Assembly: GCA_945866125.1 (NCBI GenBank)
Contig: CAMBFZ010000007.1
Span: forward strand, 62,001 to 126,000
Direction of reading: 5' to 3'
Source of the DNA: Bordetella parapertussis
Lineage (GTDB): Bacteria > Pseudomonadota > Gammaproteobacteria > Burkholderiales > Burkholderiaceae_D
DNA: 64,000 nt
Of the stretch, positions 36,504-45,302 are shown in pieces. A program made the translations under genes and the position numbers. The first letter of the stretch is position 1, and every line of letters starts with the position of its first letter. Under the pieces are notes generated by a model that was not told the origin of the DNA, did not search any database, and worked only from the letters and a program-made list of their open reading frames with translations.

Positions 36504-37331
36504 TTAGGGCTTGATGAATTTCACGCCGTGCTTGGCAAATACCGCGGTCATTTCACCCGAGTCGACCAGATCATTGAGGGCGGCTTGTAATAAGGTGGCT
36601 AGGGCGGTGTCTTCTTTTTTGACGGCCATGCCGTTGACCCAGCCTTTGCGTGGCAAGCGATCAAATGGCGCGTCGGTGACTTCAAAATTAGCATCGCCTT
36701 GCAGCACGTTTTCGACTTCGGCGCGGGTGGCGACGACTGCATCCAATTCGCCGGCCTTGAGTTTTTGTAGTGCTTCAATGGCTGACCCGAAAATTTGTAC
36801 TTTGTCGCGCAGATTGACGTCACCTAATAACACCATCGCCGAGATCGATACTTTTTCAGCGCCGACTCGTTTGCCGATGAGGGAGTCAGCGCCTTGCAAA
36901 TCGGGAATCGCTTTGAGGTTGCGAACGAGGCGGACGGTTTCGCGGTGATAGGGCGCAAATATTTCGACCTGCTCGTTGCGTGCCATCACGTTACGGTCGA
37001 CCGGCACATGCAGCATCACGTCGGCCGGGCCGAAGCCGAGATAGTGACCTTTCCAGACCATATTGCGCAAATCATCATTGACGTTTTCTGCTGCCGGGAA
37101 GGGGAGCAGCGACAGCTTGAGATTGAGCTTTTTGGCGAGCGCTTCGGCCAAATCAATATCGATGCCCCCGGCCTTGGTGGAAAATGGCGCGAAGTCATCA
37201 TAGACGGCGACGATTAATTTGCCGCTGGCTTGGATTTTGTCGAGGTCGGCATGTGCCGGTGCCGCGCTCAGGAAGGTGATGCCAAAAAAGGCTAGCGACG
37301 TGATGGCGCTGCGAATGGTGAATCGGTGCAT
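36504..37331 (-). CDS. Periplasmic solute-binding-like protein (XoxJ/MxaJ-like)
   Basis: A 275-residue exported protein with signal peptide ending ...SAAPAHA and the bacterial extracellular solute-binding family 3 fold (LIVAVYDDFAPFSTKAGGIDIDLAEALAKKLN; GHYLGFGPADVMLHVP). Such proteins beside PQQ dehydrogenases are called MxaJ or XoxJ and are thought to assist dehydrogenase maturation or electron transfer rather than import. The ATG at 37331 follows AGGGGAT and the signal peptide fits it; the longer frame to 37622 is not used. It is between the PedF-like cytochrome and the NosR-like gene on the same strand. Confidence 0.8.
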   Translation of the reverse strand: MHRFTIRSAITSLAFFGITFLSAAPAHADLDKIQASGKLIVAVYDDFAPFSTKAGGIDIDLAEALAKKLNLKLSLLPFPAAENVNDDLRNMVWKGHYLGFGPADVMLHVPVDRNVMARNEQVEIFAPYHRETVRLVRNLKAIPDLQGADSLIGKRVGAEKVSISAMVLLGDVNLRDKVQIFGSAIEALQKLKAGELDAVVATRAEVENVLQGDANFEVTDAPFDRLPRKGWVNGMAVKKEDTALATLLQAALNDLVDSGEMTAVFAKHGVKFIKP

Positions 37332-37446
37332 TGCTCTATCCCCTTGGGCCGCATCTTGTAGTTGATGCGTTGGTGTGTCTAACGATGCCGAGCGGATCTC
37401 GGGGCGGCGTCTTTCATGACGCCGCCGGATGGCAATGATGCCAGTT

Positions 37447-37920
37447 TTAAGGCTTATCAGTGCGACGCGTCTCGAGATAGGCCTTGATGGCCCAGACGGC
37501 TTCTTGTTGCAGCATGCCTTCAAAAGGGGGCATGTAGACAGCGCCGTTACGAACCCGGCCCTTGCGCACCGTAGTGGCATAGTAGTCGTCGTTTTCTTTG
37601 ATGCAACTTGCTTTTTTAGCATCGGCTTGCGTCATGCAGTCACGGTCTAGCATACGCAGATCTGGTGCGATGCCGCCCGAGATCGCTTCGATACCGTGGC
37701 AGCGCGCGCAGTTTTGCGCGTAGCCTGAGGTGCCCACTGTAATGGCCGCCGCATTGCCACGGTAGGGGTTTTCGGCTTCCCATTTCTCGCCTAGTGGGGG
37801 CAGACCCTTGGTGTCTACCGCTTGTGGCGTGACGTCGCCATGGGCCGAGACGCCGGCAGAAAATACTAAAGCGGCAGCGCAAGCAGCACTGACAAGTGCG
37901 AGGCGGATCAGGGTGTTCAT
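37447..37920 (-). CDS. pedF: Cytochrome c (PedF/XoxG-like), electron acceptor of PQQ dehydrogenase
   Basis: A 157-residue periplasmic c-type cytochrome with signal peptide ending at VSAHGD, one heme site CARCH, and the axial Met in VYMPPFEG. The conserved tail EAVWAIKAYLETRR and the block AISGGIAPDLRMLDRDC match the PedF cytochrome c550 type from PQQ alcohol dehydrogenase loci. It would accept electrons from the PedH-like dehydrogenase at 51903-53648. The ATG at 37920 follows GGAGCAAAT; a near-perfect sigma-54 promoter lies ~45 bases upstream. It is the first gene of a three-gene operon with the XoxJ-like and NosR-like genes. Confidence 0.88.
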   Translation of the reverse strand: MNTLIRLALVSAACAAALVFSAGVSAHGDVTPQAVDTKGLPPLGEKWEAENPYRGNAAAITVGTSGYAQNCARCHGIEAISGGIAPDLRMLDRDCMTQADAKKASCIKENDDYYATTVRKGRVRNGAVYMPPFEGMLQQEAVWAIKAYLETRRTDKP

Positions 37921-37962
37921 AGGGATTTGCTCCATGGGCAAGTTAATGATTGCGGCCAGAGT

Positions 37963-37978
37963 CGCAATTGCCGTGCCA
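37963..37978 (-). promoter_or_regulatory. Sigma-54 promoter for the pedF operon
   Basis: The minus strand reads TGGCAC-GGCAA-TTGC, an exact match to the sigma-54 consensus -24 (TGGCAC) and -12 (TTGC) elements with the correct 10-base GG-to-GC spacing. Predicted transcription would start about 30 bases before the pedF ATG. A sigma-54 activator gene is encoded divergently right beside it. A second site of the same form precedes the PedH-like gene. Confidence 0.85.
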
Positions 37979-38102
37979 TGCGCGAAGCCTTTGTCCAGAT
38001 AGTTGATGATCTGTCTTTTGCGCCATAACGGAACAAGTGCTACATTCCGCAAGACAACAACGATAAAAAAAGAAACAGTCTGGACTATTAGGGAGACAAG
38101 AC

Positions 38103-40148
38103 ATGGCGCGTGCGGCACCCCCTCAATCGCAAGGGGATAGACGAGCTCCGGCGGATGCCCGGGGCTTGGCATTGCCTGAACAGCAATTCCCATCGGTTGG
38201 CATAATTCATGCGGCCGATCAGGGGAATATGATCGAAGAATCCCACAAACGCTCGGCCGCGTTTGGGCTGGAGCAGGACGCCAAGCCTGACTACACGCCG
38301 CTGCAAAAAGCCGACCTGACCTACAAGGTCGACCAAAACCGTGGCCTGCATACCCATGCTGTGCCGGTGATGGAGACGCTCTACGAGCAGATCATTAACA
38401 CCCACAACATGGTGATCCTCACCGATGCGCAGGGCGTGATTCTGCACACCATGGGCGACGATGATTTTCTGGAAAAAGCAGACCGCGTTGCCTTGAAGGC
38501 CGGTGTCGCCTGGTCGGAAGAGAGCAAGGGCACCAACGCCATTGGTACGGCTATTGCCGAACGTGCGCCAACGTTGGTGCACGCGGATCAGCACTTCCTG
38601 ACCGCAAATCATTTCCTGACCTGTTCGGCGGCGCCGATTACGGATCATCAGGGGCAGTTGATCGGGGTGCTCGACGTCACCGGCGACCAGCGTAGTTTTC
38701 ATAAACACACGATGGCCCTGGTCAGAATGTCGGCGCAGATGATTGAAAATCAATTATTTGCGGCGGCCTTCAATGACGCAATCACGCTGCATTTTCATAG
38801 CCGCCCCGAATTTATCGGTACGCTAATGGAAGGCATTGCGTCGTTCTCGGCATCAGGCCGGTTTTTATCAGCGAATCGCAGCGGCCTGTTTCAATTGGGC
38901 TTACCGTTATCGGCGCTGCAGACGCATACGTTCAGTTCTTTATTTGGGATGCCGGTGTCGGCATTGTTTGATCATTACCGCACCATCGCGCCGACGCTGC
39001 TAAACCTGTGTTTACACACCGGCGTACGGGTATTGGGGCGTGCCGAGTTACGCCGCTCGAATCTATTTTTCCAAGGGGGCGAGACGGATGCGCCGGCGCG
39101 CAGTGAGCGTCAAGATCGTTCGGAGCGCCCCAATCAACACGCCAGCAAAAATGAGGTCTCAGCCGAAGACAGCGCGGCGCGCCGCCATCGCTTATCGAGT
39201 TTGCATTATCTCGACACGGGCGACGAGAAAGTCGCCGCACTAATCAAAAAAGTGAATCTGGTAATGGGGCGCGATATCCCGGTCTTAATCACCGGTGAGA
39301 CCGGCACCGGCAAAGAATTGCTCGCGCAAGCCATCCATAATGATTCACCCCGCGCGAGTGGCCCGTTTGTGGCGGTCAACTGCGCCTCAATTCCCGAGAG
39401 TCTGATCGAATCGGAATTGTTTGGGTATGAAGACGGCGCGTTTACGGGAGCGCGGAAAAAAGGCAGCACCGGTAAAATTTTGCAGGCCAATGGCGGGTCG
39501 TTATTTCTGGATGAAATCGGCGATATGCCCCTAAGTTTGCAAGCGCGTTTGCTGCGTGTTTTGCAGGAGCGTTTGGTCATGCCGCTAGGTAGTAATAAAT
39601 CCATACCGGTGAATGTCTCGCTCATTTGCGCGACCAATCGTAATTTGCGCGAGTTAATCGCCAAGGGTGCGTTCCGTGAAGATCTCTACTATCGTTTAAA
39701 CGGCTTGGTGGTGCGGCTGCCGCCGCTGCGTGAACGCACCGATCTTGAAATCGTGATCAATAAATTGCTCTCTGCCGAATCCGATGGCACACCCTATACC
39801 GTTTCCGCGGAGGTGATGAGTTTATTCAAACGACATAACTGGCCAGGCAATTTTCGCCAGCTGACCAACTTGCTGCGCACCGCCATGGTGATGGCAGATG
39901 AGGATCATGTGGTGCGGCTTGCGCACTTGCCGGAAGATTTTCTCGATGATGTCGATCTTGCCGCTGACAAGCACGTGGGCAGTGCGGGAGCCACGGCGGC
40001 GTCTCATGCTGGCAGCCCAGCACGTCTGGAAGTTGTCGAGCTATTGGCGATACAAAGGGCTCTGCAAGAACACGGTGGCAATGTGTCGGCTGCTGCGCGC
40101 GCGCTCGGCGTATCGCGCAATACAATCTATCGCAAATTGCAGCACTGA
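38103..40148 (+). CDS. Sigma-54-dependent activator, AcoR-like
   Basis: A 681-residue enhancer-binding protein. It has an N-terminal GAF-type sensor region (GLHTHAVPVMETLYEQI; ESKGTNAIGTAIAERAP), a central AAA+ domain with Walker A ITGETGTGKELLAQAIH at ~396-412 and the sigma-54 contact loop GAFTGA at 445-450, and a C-terminal Fis-type helix-turn-helix (GGNVSAAARALGVSRNTIYRKL). The ATG at 38103 has GGGAG at good spacing; an internal ATG at 38229 is possible. It is divergent from pedF with sigma-54 sites at pedF and pedH, so it probably senses alcohols or their products and activates both. Confidence 0.93.
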   Translation: MARAAPPQSQGDRRAPADARGLALPEQQFPSVGIIHAADQGNMIEESHKRSAAFGLEQDAKPDYTPLQKADLTYKVDQNRGLHTHAVPVMETLYEQIINTHNMVILTDAQGVILHTMGDDDFLEKADRVALKAGVAWSEESKGTNAIGTAIAERAPTLVHADQHFLTANHFLTCSAAPITDHQGQLIGVLDVTGDQRSFHKHTMALVRMSAQMIENQLFAAAFNDAITLHFHSRPEFIGTLMEGIASFSASGRFLSANRSGLFQLGLPLSALQTHTFSSLFGMPVSALFDHYRTIAPTLLNLCLHTGVRVLGRAELRRSNLFFQGGETDAPARSERQDRSERPNQHASKNEVSAEDSAARRHRLSSLHYLDTGDEKVAALIKKVNLVMGRDIPVLITGETGTGKELLAQAIHNDSPRASGPFVAVNCASIPESLIESELFGYEDGAFTGARKKGSTGKILQANGGSLFLDEIGDMPLSLQARLLRVLQERLVMPLGSNKSIPVNVSLICATNRNLRELIAKGAFREDLYYRLNGLVVRLPPLRERTDLEIVINKLLSAESDGTPYTVSAEVMSLFKRHNWPGNFRQLTNLLRTAMVMADEDHVVRLAHLPEDFLDDVDLAADKHVGSAGATAASHAGSPARLEVVELLAIQRALQEHGGNVSAAARALGVSRNTIYRKLQH

Positions 40149-40150
40149 TC

Positions 40151-41095
40151 TTAGCGCGCCAACTCGCGCACCGCTTCGGTCAGGGCCTGGGCAATCGACG
40201 CGTCTGCCGTGGTGTGCGTTCCTTTCATCACCCAGCGTAACTGCGCGTGCGGCATGAAGCGCTGCAAGCGTACGGCATTTTCGGGAGGGCAGACCAGATC
40301 ATGGCTGCCGTGAATCAAAATCGTGGGCACCGTATCAAGTCGGCGCGCCAGCCGAAATAATTTTTTTTCACTGGTGAAGCAAGAATGCGAAAGATAGTGT
40401 GCTTGCAAACGATACTTGCCCAAGGTGCGCGCCGAGGCGAGTGCATCGTTGGGCGAGGTTGCCGTTTTATTTTCCCTGGCGCCGCCAGACATCACACGCA
40501 TGATGGCGTCTTCGTAATCACTCCAGCGTTGGGCAGCGATAGCGGCTTGCTGCGCGTCTCCACACAGTAGCATCGTGCAGAGCGTACCGAGTACGTCGGC
40601 GCGCTGCTCGGTGCGCCAGCCCGCGGTCAGTCGCGCCCAACCTTCGGGTACCAACGCGCGCAGCGAATGGAAAAACCAGTGCATCTCGCGCGCACTGCCC
40701 AGAAAACTGCCGCGCAATATCAAGCCGCTGACCTGCGCGCAATGCTGTCCTGCATACAGCAGCGCAAGGGTCGCTCCCCACGAACCACCCACCACCAGCC
40801 AGCGTGAAATGTTGAGCGTGCGGCGAAGAAGCTCAATATCGGCCACGAGCTGATGACTATCATTGCTGCGAATGTCACCGTGCGGCAGGGACTGCCCGGC
40901 GCCACGCTGATCAAACAGAACCACACGTTGCCGCTTCAGGTCAAACCAGTCCAGCATGGATAGCTGGCTGCCGCTGCCGGGGCCGCCATGCAGCACCACG
41001 GCTGCCGGCCCGTCGGGGCGGCCGTATTGGGCTACATGCAGCGTATGGCCATCGCCGGTGGCGATCTGCTGTTGATGGAAAGGCGTCGTAGACAT
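40151..41095 (-). CDS. pip: Prolyl aminopeptidase
   Basis: A 314-residue alpha/beta hydrolase releasing N-terminal proline from peptides. The oxyanion segment VVLHGGPGSGSQ, the nucleophile elbow VVGGSWGATLAL and the C-terminal His region KGTHTTAD are intact, and LFDQRGAGQS matches the family. Its stop lies two bases from the stop of the sigma-54 activator on the other strand. A role in trimming pqq-related peptides has been considered elsewhere for peptidases near pqq genes, but that is not shown by this sequence. Confidence 0.9.
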   Translation of the reverse strand: MSTTPFHQQQIATGDGHTLHVAQYGRPDGPAAVVLHGGPGSGSQLSMLDWFDLKRQRVVLFDQRGAGQSLPHGDIRSNDSHQLVADIELLRRTLNISRWLVVGGSWGATLALLYAGQHCAQVSGLILRGSFLGSAREMHWFFHSLRALVPEGWARLTAGWRTEQRADVLGTLCTMLLCGDAQQAAIAAQRWSDYEDAIMRVMSGGARENKTATSPNDALASARTLGKYRLQAHYLSHSCFTSEKKLFRLARRLDTVPTILIHGSHDLVCPPENAVRLQRFMPHAQLRWVMKGTHTTADASIAQALTEAVRELAR

Positions 41096-41227
41096 GAAAT
41101 TTTTAAGGAAATAATTACGCTAAAATGAAGCCGCTCAATAACAAAAAAGAAGCACCTGGCAGCACGCTGATTAAGCTAATGCCGCGTCAATGATGCGGTG
41201 TTTTCCAGAGTGAAGCGAAGGGAGACA

Positions 41228-41368
41228 ATGAGGTTCACCACCACGACCAAGCAGACACCACACGACTATAAATTTAACAGCATGATAGCGGGCTTTGCTG
41301 CTTTGCTTGCGCGTGCTGACGGCGCGATGGTGCGTCAAATGCGTAAGAACTGCTACGCACCCAAATGA
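41228..41368 (+). CDS. 46-residue small ORF at the usual pqqA position
   Basis: ATG 41228 follows a strong GGGAGACA ribosome site and the frame ends at TGA 41366-41368, 19 bases before pqqB. The product is basic (MRFTTTTKQTPHDYKFNSM ... RKNCYAPK) and contains one Cys. It lacks the Glu-x3-Tyr pair that PqqA, the precursor peptide of PQQ, must have. It may be a leader ORF controlling pqqB or a novel small protein. No PqqA-like peptide was found in any forward frame of 41096-41387. Confidence 0.45.
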   Translation: MRFTTTTKQTPHDYKFNSMIAGFAALLARADGAMVRQMRKNCYAPK

Positions 41369-41387
41369 ATCTGACCTCCTGAAAATC

Positions 41388-42323
41388 ATGAAAATCCTCG
41401 TATTAGGCTCGGCCGCCGGTGGCGGTTTCCCGCAATGGAATTGCAATTGCACCAACTGCCACGGTCTGCGCAGCGGCACCCTCAACGCCCGGGCGCGCAC
41501 GCAGTCATCGATTGCGGTTTCATCAAATGGCACAGACTGGGTTTTGATTAATGCCTCGCCCGATGTGTTGACCCAAATTCGCGCCAACCCTGCCTTGCAG
41601 CCGGCGCGTGCGATTCGTGATTCGGGCATTGCGGCGGTCATGGTGATGGACGCGCAGATTGATCACGTCACAGGTTTGTTGATGCTGCGTGAGGGGAAAA
41701 AGAAGCTTAATTTGTATTGCACCGATTCGGTGTGGGACGACCTTAATCACGGTTTACCGCTAGTGCCGGTACTGTCGCACTATTGCGGCGTTGAGCGTCA
41801 TGCAATCCAGCCGCTGGCGGGTGACAAGGCCACGCAGTTTGCCCCGATCGATGTGCCCGGCGTTGCGGATATCCGTTTTCATCCGCTGCCTTTGAAAAGC
41901 AAGGCGCCACCGTACTCGCCGCACCGCGCCAATCCGCAACCGGGCGACAATAATGGTTTGCTGATTGAAAATCTTGAGACCGGCAAGACCCTGTTTTATG
42001 CGCCCGGCTTAGGCGAGATCGAGCCGCATGTGCGTGCCGTGATGGAGAAGGCTGATTGCGTGCTCGTCGACGGCACCGTCTGGACCGGTGACGAAATGAT
42101 CACGCTGGGGCTGTCGCAAAAAACAGCGGCCGACATGGGCCATCTGCAGCTATCCGGACCCGGCGGCATGATCGAGCTGCTCGACGCGGTGGGGCCGCGG
42201 CGCAAGGTACTTATTCACATCAACAATACCAATCCGATTTTGAACGAAGACTCAGCCGAGCGTGCGCAACTCGCGCAGCACGGTATTGAAGTCGCTTTTG
42301 ATGGCATGGAGATTTCACTATGA
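41388..42323 (+). CDS. pqqB: PQQ biosynthesis protein PqqB
   Basis: A 311-residue metallo-beta-lactamase-fold protein, starting MKILVLGSAAGGGFPQWNCN, which is diagnostic for PqqB, with the Cys-rich CNCTNCHG loop and HRANPQPGDNNGLLIEN. PqqB is proposed to hydroxylate the PQQ precursor in the cytoplasm. The ATG at 41388 is preferred over the upstream in-frame GTG-like starts because it matches known N-termini. Its stop overlaps the pqqC start by ATGA. Confidence 0.95.
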   Translation: MKILVLGSAAGGGFPQWNCNCTNCHGLRSGTLNARARTQSSIAVSSNGTDWVLINASPDVLTQIRANPALQPARAIRDSGIAAVMVMDAQIDHVTGLLMLREGKKKLNLYCTDSVWDDLNHGLPLVPVLSHYCGVERHAIQPLAGDKATQFAPIDVPGVADIRFHPLPLKSKAPPYSPHRANPQPGDNNGLLIENLETGKTLFYAPGLGEIEPHVRAVMEKADCVLVDGTVWTGDEMITLGLSQKTAADMGHLQLSGPGGMIELLDAVGPRRKVLIHINNTNPILNEDSAERAQLAQHGIEVAFDGMEISL

Positions 42324-43030
42324 ACGCAAACACTAAGCTCGCCGACCAAATGCCTTGGGATCGTACCGAATTCGAAGCCCAACTGCGCGCCAAGGGCAAC
42401 AACTATCACATCAATCACCCGTTCAACGTCAAGATGAACAATGGCGAACTAAGCCCTGAACAAATTCGTGGCTGGGTCATCAATCGTTTTTATTATCAGG
42501 TTCAAATTCCGGTTAAAGATGCGGCTGTGCTGTCCAACTGTCCGGATCGCGAGACCCGCCGCAAGTGGGTGCAGCGCATTCTCGACCATGACGGTTATGA
42601 AGATAAGCCCGGCGGGATCGAAGCATGGACGCGTCTGGGTGAAGCCGTTGGTATCTCGCGTGAAGAATTATGGTCGCTGAAAAAAGTTGAGCCGGGCGTG
42701 CGATTTGCAGTCGATGCGTATGTCAATTTCGCTCGTAGCAAACCCTGGCAGGAAGCGGTCTGCTCATCGCTGACAGAAATGTTCGCACCTAAAATTCATA
42801 AAGATCGCCTGGCTAATTGGCCGCTTCATTACAAATGGGTCAATGAAGAAGGCCTGACGTATTTTCGTAGCCGTATTACTTTGGCCGAGCGGGATGTTGA
42901 ACACGGTCTGGCAGTGACGCTTGATTATTTCACCACGCGTGCGCAACAAGAGCGCGCGCTGGAGATTCTGCAATTTAAACTTGATGTGCTGTGGTCGATT
43001 TCCGACGCCATCGAAAAAGCCTATCCGTGA
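42320..43030 (+). CDS. pqqC: PQQ synthase PqqC
   Basis: PqqC catalyses the final ring closure and oxidation of AHQQ to PQQ using oxygen. The 236-residue all-helical protein has the family segments YHINHPFNVKMNNGELSPEQI, GWVINRFYYQVQIPVKDAA and HDGYEDKPGGIEAWTRLGEA. It overlaps pqqB by ATGA and precedes pqqD by 11 bases. Length is normal. Confidence 0.95.
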   Translation: MNANTKLADQMPWDRTEFEAQLRAKGNNYHINHPFNVKMNNGELSPEQIRGWVINRFYYQVQIPVKDAAVLSNCPDRETRRKWVQRILDHDGYEDKPGGIEAWTRLGEAVGISREELWSLKKVEPGVRFAVDAYVNFARSKPWQEAVCSSLTEMFAPKIHKDRLANWPLHYKWVNEEGLTYFRSRITLAERDVEHGLAVTLDYFTTRAQQERALEILQFKLDVLWSISDAIEKAYP

Positions 43031-43041
43031 AAGAAAAGAGC

Positions 43042-43305
43042 ATGAGCGATTTGACGGCAAAACCAAAACTGGCCCGTTTGTTCCGCATGCAATGGGAAGA
43101 AGCGCAAGGCGCCTATGTGCTGCTTTACCCGGAAGGCATGGTCAAACTGAATCAAAGCGCCGGCGAGATTTTGAAGCGCTGCGATGGTGAGCGCGATGTC
43201 GCGGCGATCGTGGCCGACATTGAGCAGGCATTTGGTGCGACGGGGCTGGAGCCTGAGGTTAATGGATTTATTGAGATTGCAACTGAGCGAGGCTGGATTG
43301 TCTGA
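43042..43305 (+). CDS. pqqD: PQQ peptide chaperone PqqD
   Basis: PqqD binds the PqqA precursor and hands it to PqqE. The 87-residue product has the PqqD core FRMQWEEAQGAYVLLYPEGMVKLN and SAGEILKRCDGERDV. The ATG at 43042 has an AAGAAAAGAG site. It overlaps the pqqE frame by 44 bases. The presence of PqqD implies that a PqqA peptide exists somewhere, although none is seen next to pqqB. Confidence 0.93.
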   Translation: MSDLTAKPKLARLFRMQWEEAQGAYVLLYPEGMVKLNQSAGEILKRCDGERDVAAIVADIEQAFGATGLEPEVNGFIEIATERGWIV

Positions 43306-44455
43306 ACAAAAACTCATACCGCCACCATTGTGGCTGCTGGCAGAGATCACCTACAAATGCCCCTTGCATTGTGTGTTTTGCTACAACCCGCTGAATTACG
43401 CCGAAAACCGTAATGAGCTGAGTACTGCGCAATGGATCGATGTGCTGCAGCAAGCGCGCAAACTGGGCGCGGCGCAATTGGGATTTTCCGGTGGCGAGCC
43501 GTTGGTCCGCGATGATCTTGAAGAGCTTATTGGTGAAGGACACCGGCTTGGTTTTTATACCAACCTCATCACCTCGGGTATCGGTTTGACCGAGACCCGT
43601 ATTGCACGGATGAAGGAGCTCGGGCTCGACCATATACAGCTATCGTTTCAGGACTCCACCAAGGAGATGAATGATTTTCTTTCCAGTACCAAGACCTTTG
43701 AGTTGAAGTCGCGCGTGGCCAAGCTGATCAAGCAATATGACTACCCGATGGTGCTAAATGTGGTGCTGCATCGTTATAACCTCGACCATGTTGGGCGCAT
43801 TATCGAGATGGCCGTGGAAATGGGTGTCGAATATCTGGAGCTGGCCAACACGCAGTATTACGGCTGGGGCATGGTCAACCGAGATCAGTTGATTCCAACG
43901 CGCGACCAACTCGAACGCGCTGAAGCAGTGGTCAACGAATACCGCGCCAAGCTCGGTAACAAAGTGCGCATCCTGTTTGTGGTGCCGGATTATTTTGAAG
44001 AGCGTCCAAAGGCCTGCATGAATGGTTGGGGCTCGGTGTTCCTTGCGGTTGCCGCCGATGGTGCTGCCTTGCCGTGTCATGCCGCGAAAAGTCTGCCGGG
44101 ATTGCAATTTCCGAATGTCACTGAGGAAACTTTACAAAATATCTGGTATAAAAGCGATGCATTTAACCGCTATCGGGGCGATGCGTGGATGAAGGAGCCT
44201 TGTCGCAGTTGTTCTGAAAAAGACAAGGATTTCGGTGGCTGTCGTTGTCAGGCTTATGCGCTGACAGGCGCTGCTGAAAATGCCGATCCGGTTTGTAGCA
44301 AGTCGCCGCATCACAGCGACGTCAAGCAGATTGTGATGCAGGCGCAGACCAAGCCGGTTACGGCGGAAGAAAAGCCGCTGCTGTTCCGCACGGATGCTAA
44401 TTCCATGCGCTATGCGTCGATTCCAATAAAAGAAGAACGAAACAAGGTACCGTAA
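43262..44455 (+). CDS. pqqE: PqqA peptide cyclase PqqE (radical SAM)
   Basis: PqqE forms the Glu-Tyr C-C crosslink in PqqA. The 397-residue protein has the radical-SAM triad Cys33, Cys37 and Cys40 (KCPLHCVFCYNP) and C-terminal SPASM auxiliary cluster cysteines (CRSCSEKDKDFGGCRCQAYAL and later CSKSPHH). The ATG at 43262 lies inside pqqD and follows GGAG; 44 bases of overlap suggest coupling. A one-base gap separates its stop from the next gene, so the envelope module that follows is almost certainly co-transcribed. Confidence 0.93.
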   Translation: MDLLRLQLSEAGLSEQKLIPPPLWLLAEITYKCPLHCVFCYNPLNYAENRNELSTAQWIDVLQQARKLGAAQLGFSGGEPLVRDDLEELIGEGHRLGFYTNLITSGIGLTETRIARMKELGLDHIQLSFQDSTKEMNDFLSSTKTFELKSRVAKLIKQYDYPMVLNVVLHRYNLDHVGRIIEMAVEMGVEYLELANTQYYGWGMVNRDQLIPTRDQLERAEAVVNEYRAKLGNKVRILFVVPDYFEERPKACMNGWGSVFLAVAADGAALPCHAAKSLPGLQFPNVTEETLQNIWYKSDAFNRYRGDAWMKEPCRSCSEKDKDFGGCRCQAYALTGAAENADPVCSKSPHHSDVKQIVMQAQTKPVTAEEKPLLFRTDANSMRYASIPIKEERNKVP

Positions 44456-44456
44456 T

Positions 44457-45302
44457 ATGAACGTCGTGGCACGCAGGCTGTTTCCGCTTACGCAGGTTTT
44501 CCAATTTCGTGCCACGCAACCTGATCGCTCCCCTGCAGATCTGTTTTTTTTACAGTGGTTGAGTTTTAGTGGGCTAATGGTGTTCGCGGCCTACCTGCTC
44601 TGGCGCGCCAATATCTGGGGTATTTTGGTTGCTGCTGATCCGACCGGCATCACGCTGATGATCATTGCGGTGTTTCTGTTTGCGACAGTCTGGGTGGGCA
44701 TGCGGGCGTGGACCTTGTCTCAGGAACGCCGTGCGCTTGATGCGTGGATCGCTGCGGTCCGGCCACAGTTTGCGCCTGCTGCTGCGCCCTCCGGCCCAGC
44801 CGGTTGCGTGCAAGATTACTTGTCGGCCCTGGTGTCCAAGAGTCGGCATCATGATCACGATAATGGGCAGCTTACCGAAGTGCTGGCGGAACGCCTGCAT
44901 GGACCAAGCGAGTCGGCGTGGTGGGTCAACGGTATACAGATCAAGCTTGGCCTACTGGGGAAAGTGATCGGCTTTTCCATTCTTGCGATCGAAATCTCGC
45001 AGATTCAAAATTTTGATGCGTCGCAATCGCAGACGCTGCTCAAGACCCTTACCGGTGGCCTCGGCATTGCGTTACTGACCACGGCAGTTGGGTTGGTGGC
45101 CAACATGCTGCTTGGTATTCAGCTAGTGAAAATGGATCGATGCAGCGACGGTATTTTGGTTGATGCACTTGAATTTGCCGAGACCGGTCTGGTTGCGCTT
45201 ACGCGTCCCGAGCACGGCGCAGCGGTGATGGCGGTTGCACCCGTCGCACCCGTTGCGCTGACGTTGGTGGCGGTACCAACAGACGATCAGGAACCGGCGT
45301 GA
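44457..45302 (+). CDS. TolQ/ExbB/MotA-like proton-channel protein linked to pqq operon
   Basis: A 281-residue inner-membrane protein with helices at about residues 30-50, 64-86, 163-185 and 193-220. The C-terminal part LTGGLGIALLTTAVGLVANMLLGIQL matches the TolQ/ExbB/MotA channel signature, and a cytoplasmic loop lies between helix 2 and 3. ExbB-type proteins couple the proton gradient to work in the envelope. It begins one base after pqqE and its stop overlaps an ExbD-like gene. I do not know a described pqq-linked ExbB; the assignment as a channel is by motif, its job is unknown. Confidence 0.75.
   Translation: MNVVARRLFPLTQVFQFRATQPDRSPADLFFLQWLSFSGLMVFAAYLLWRANIWGILVAADPTGITLMIIAVFLFATVWVGMRAWTLSQERRALDAWIAAVRPQFAPAAAPSGPAGCVQDYLSALVSKSRHHDHDNGQLTEVLAERLHGPSESAWWVNGIQIKLGLLGKVIGFSILAIEISQIQNFDASQSQTLLKTLTGGLGIALLTTAVGLVANMLLGIQLVKMDRCSDGILVDALEFAETGLVALTRPEHGAAVMAVAPVAPVALTLVAVPTDDQEPA

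Noticed and set aside
41125..41193. 22-codon ORF before pqqB as pqqA
   Set aside because: MKPLNNKKEAPGS... has no Glu-x3-Tyr pair and a weak ribosome site.
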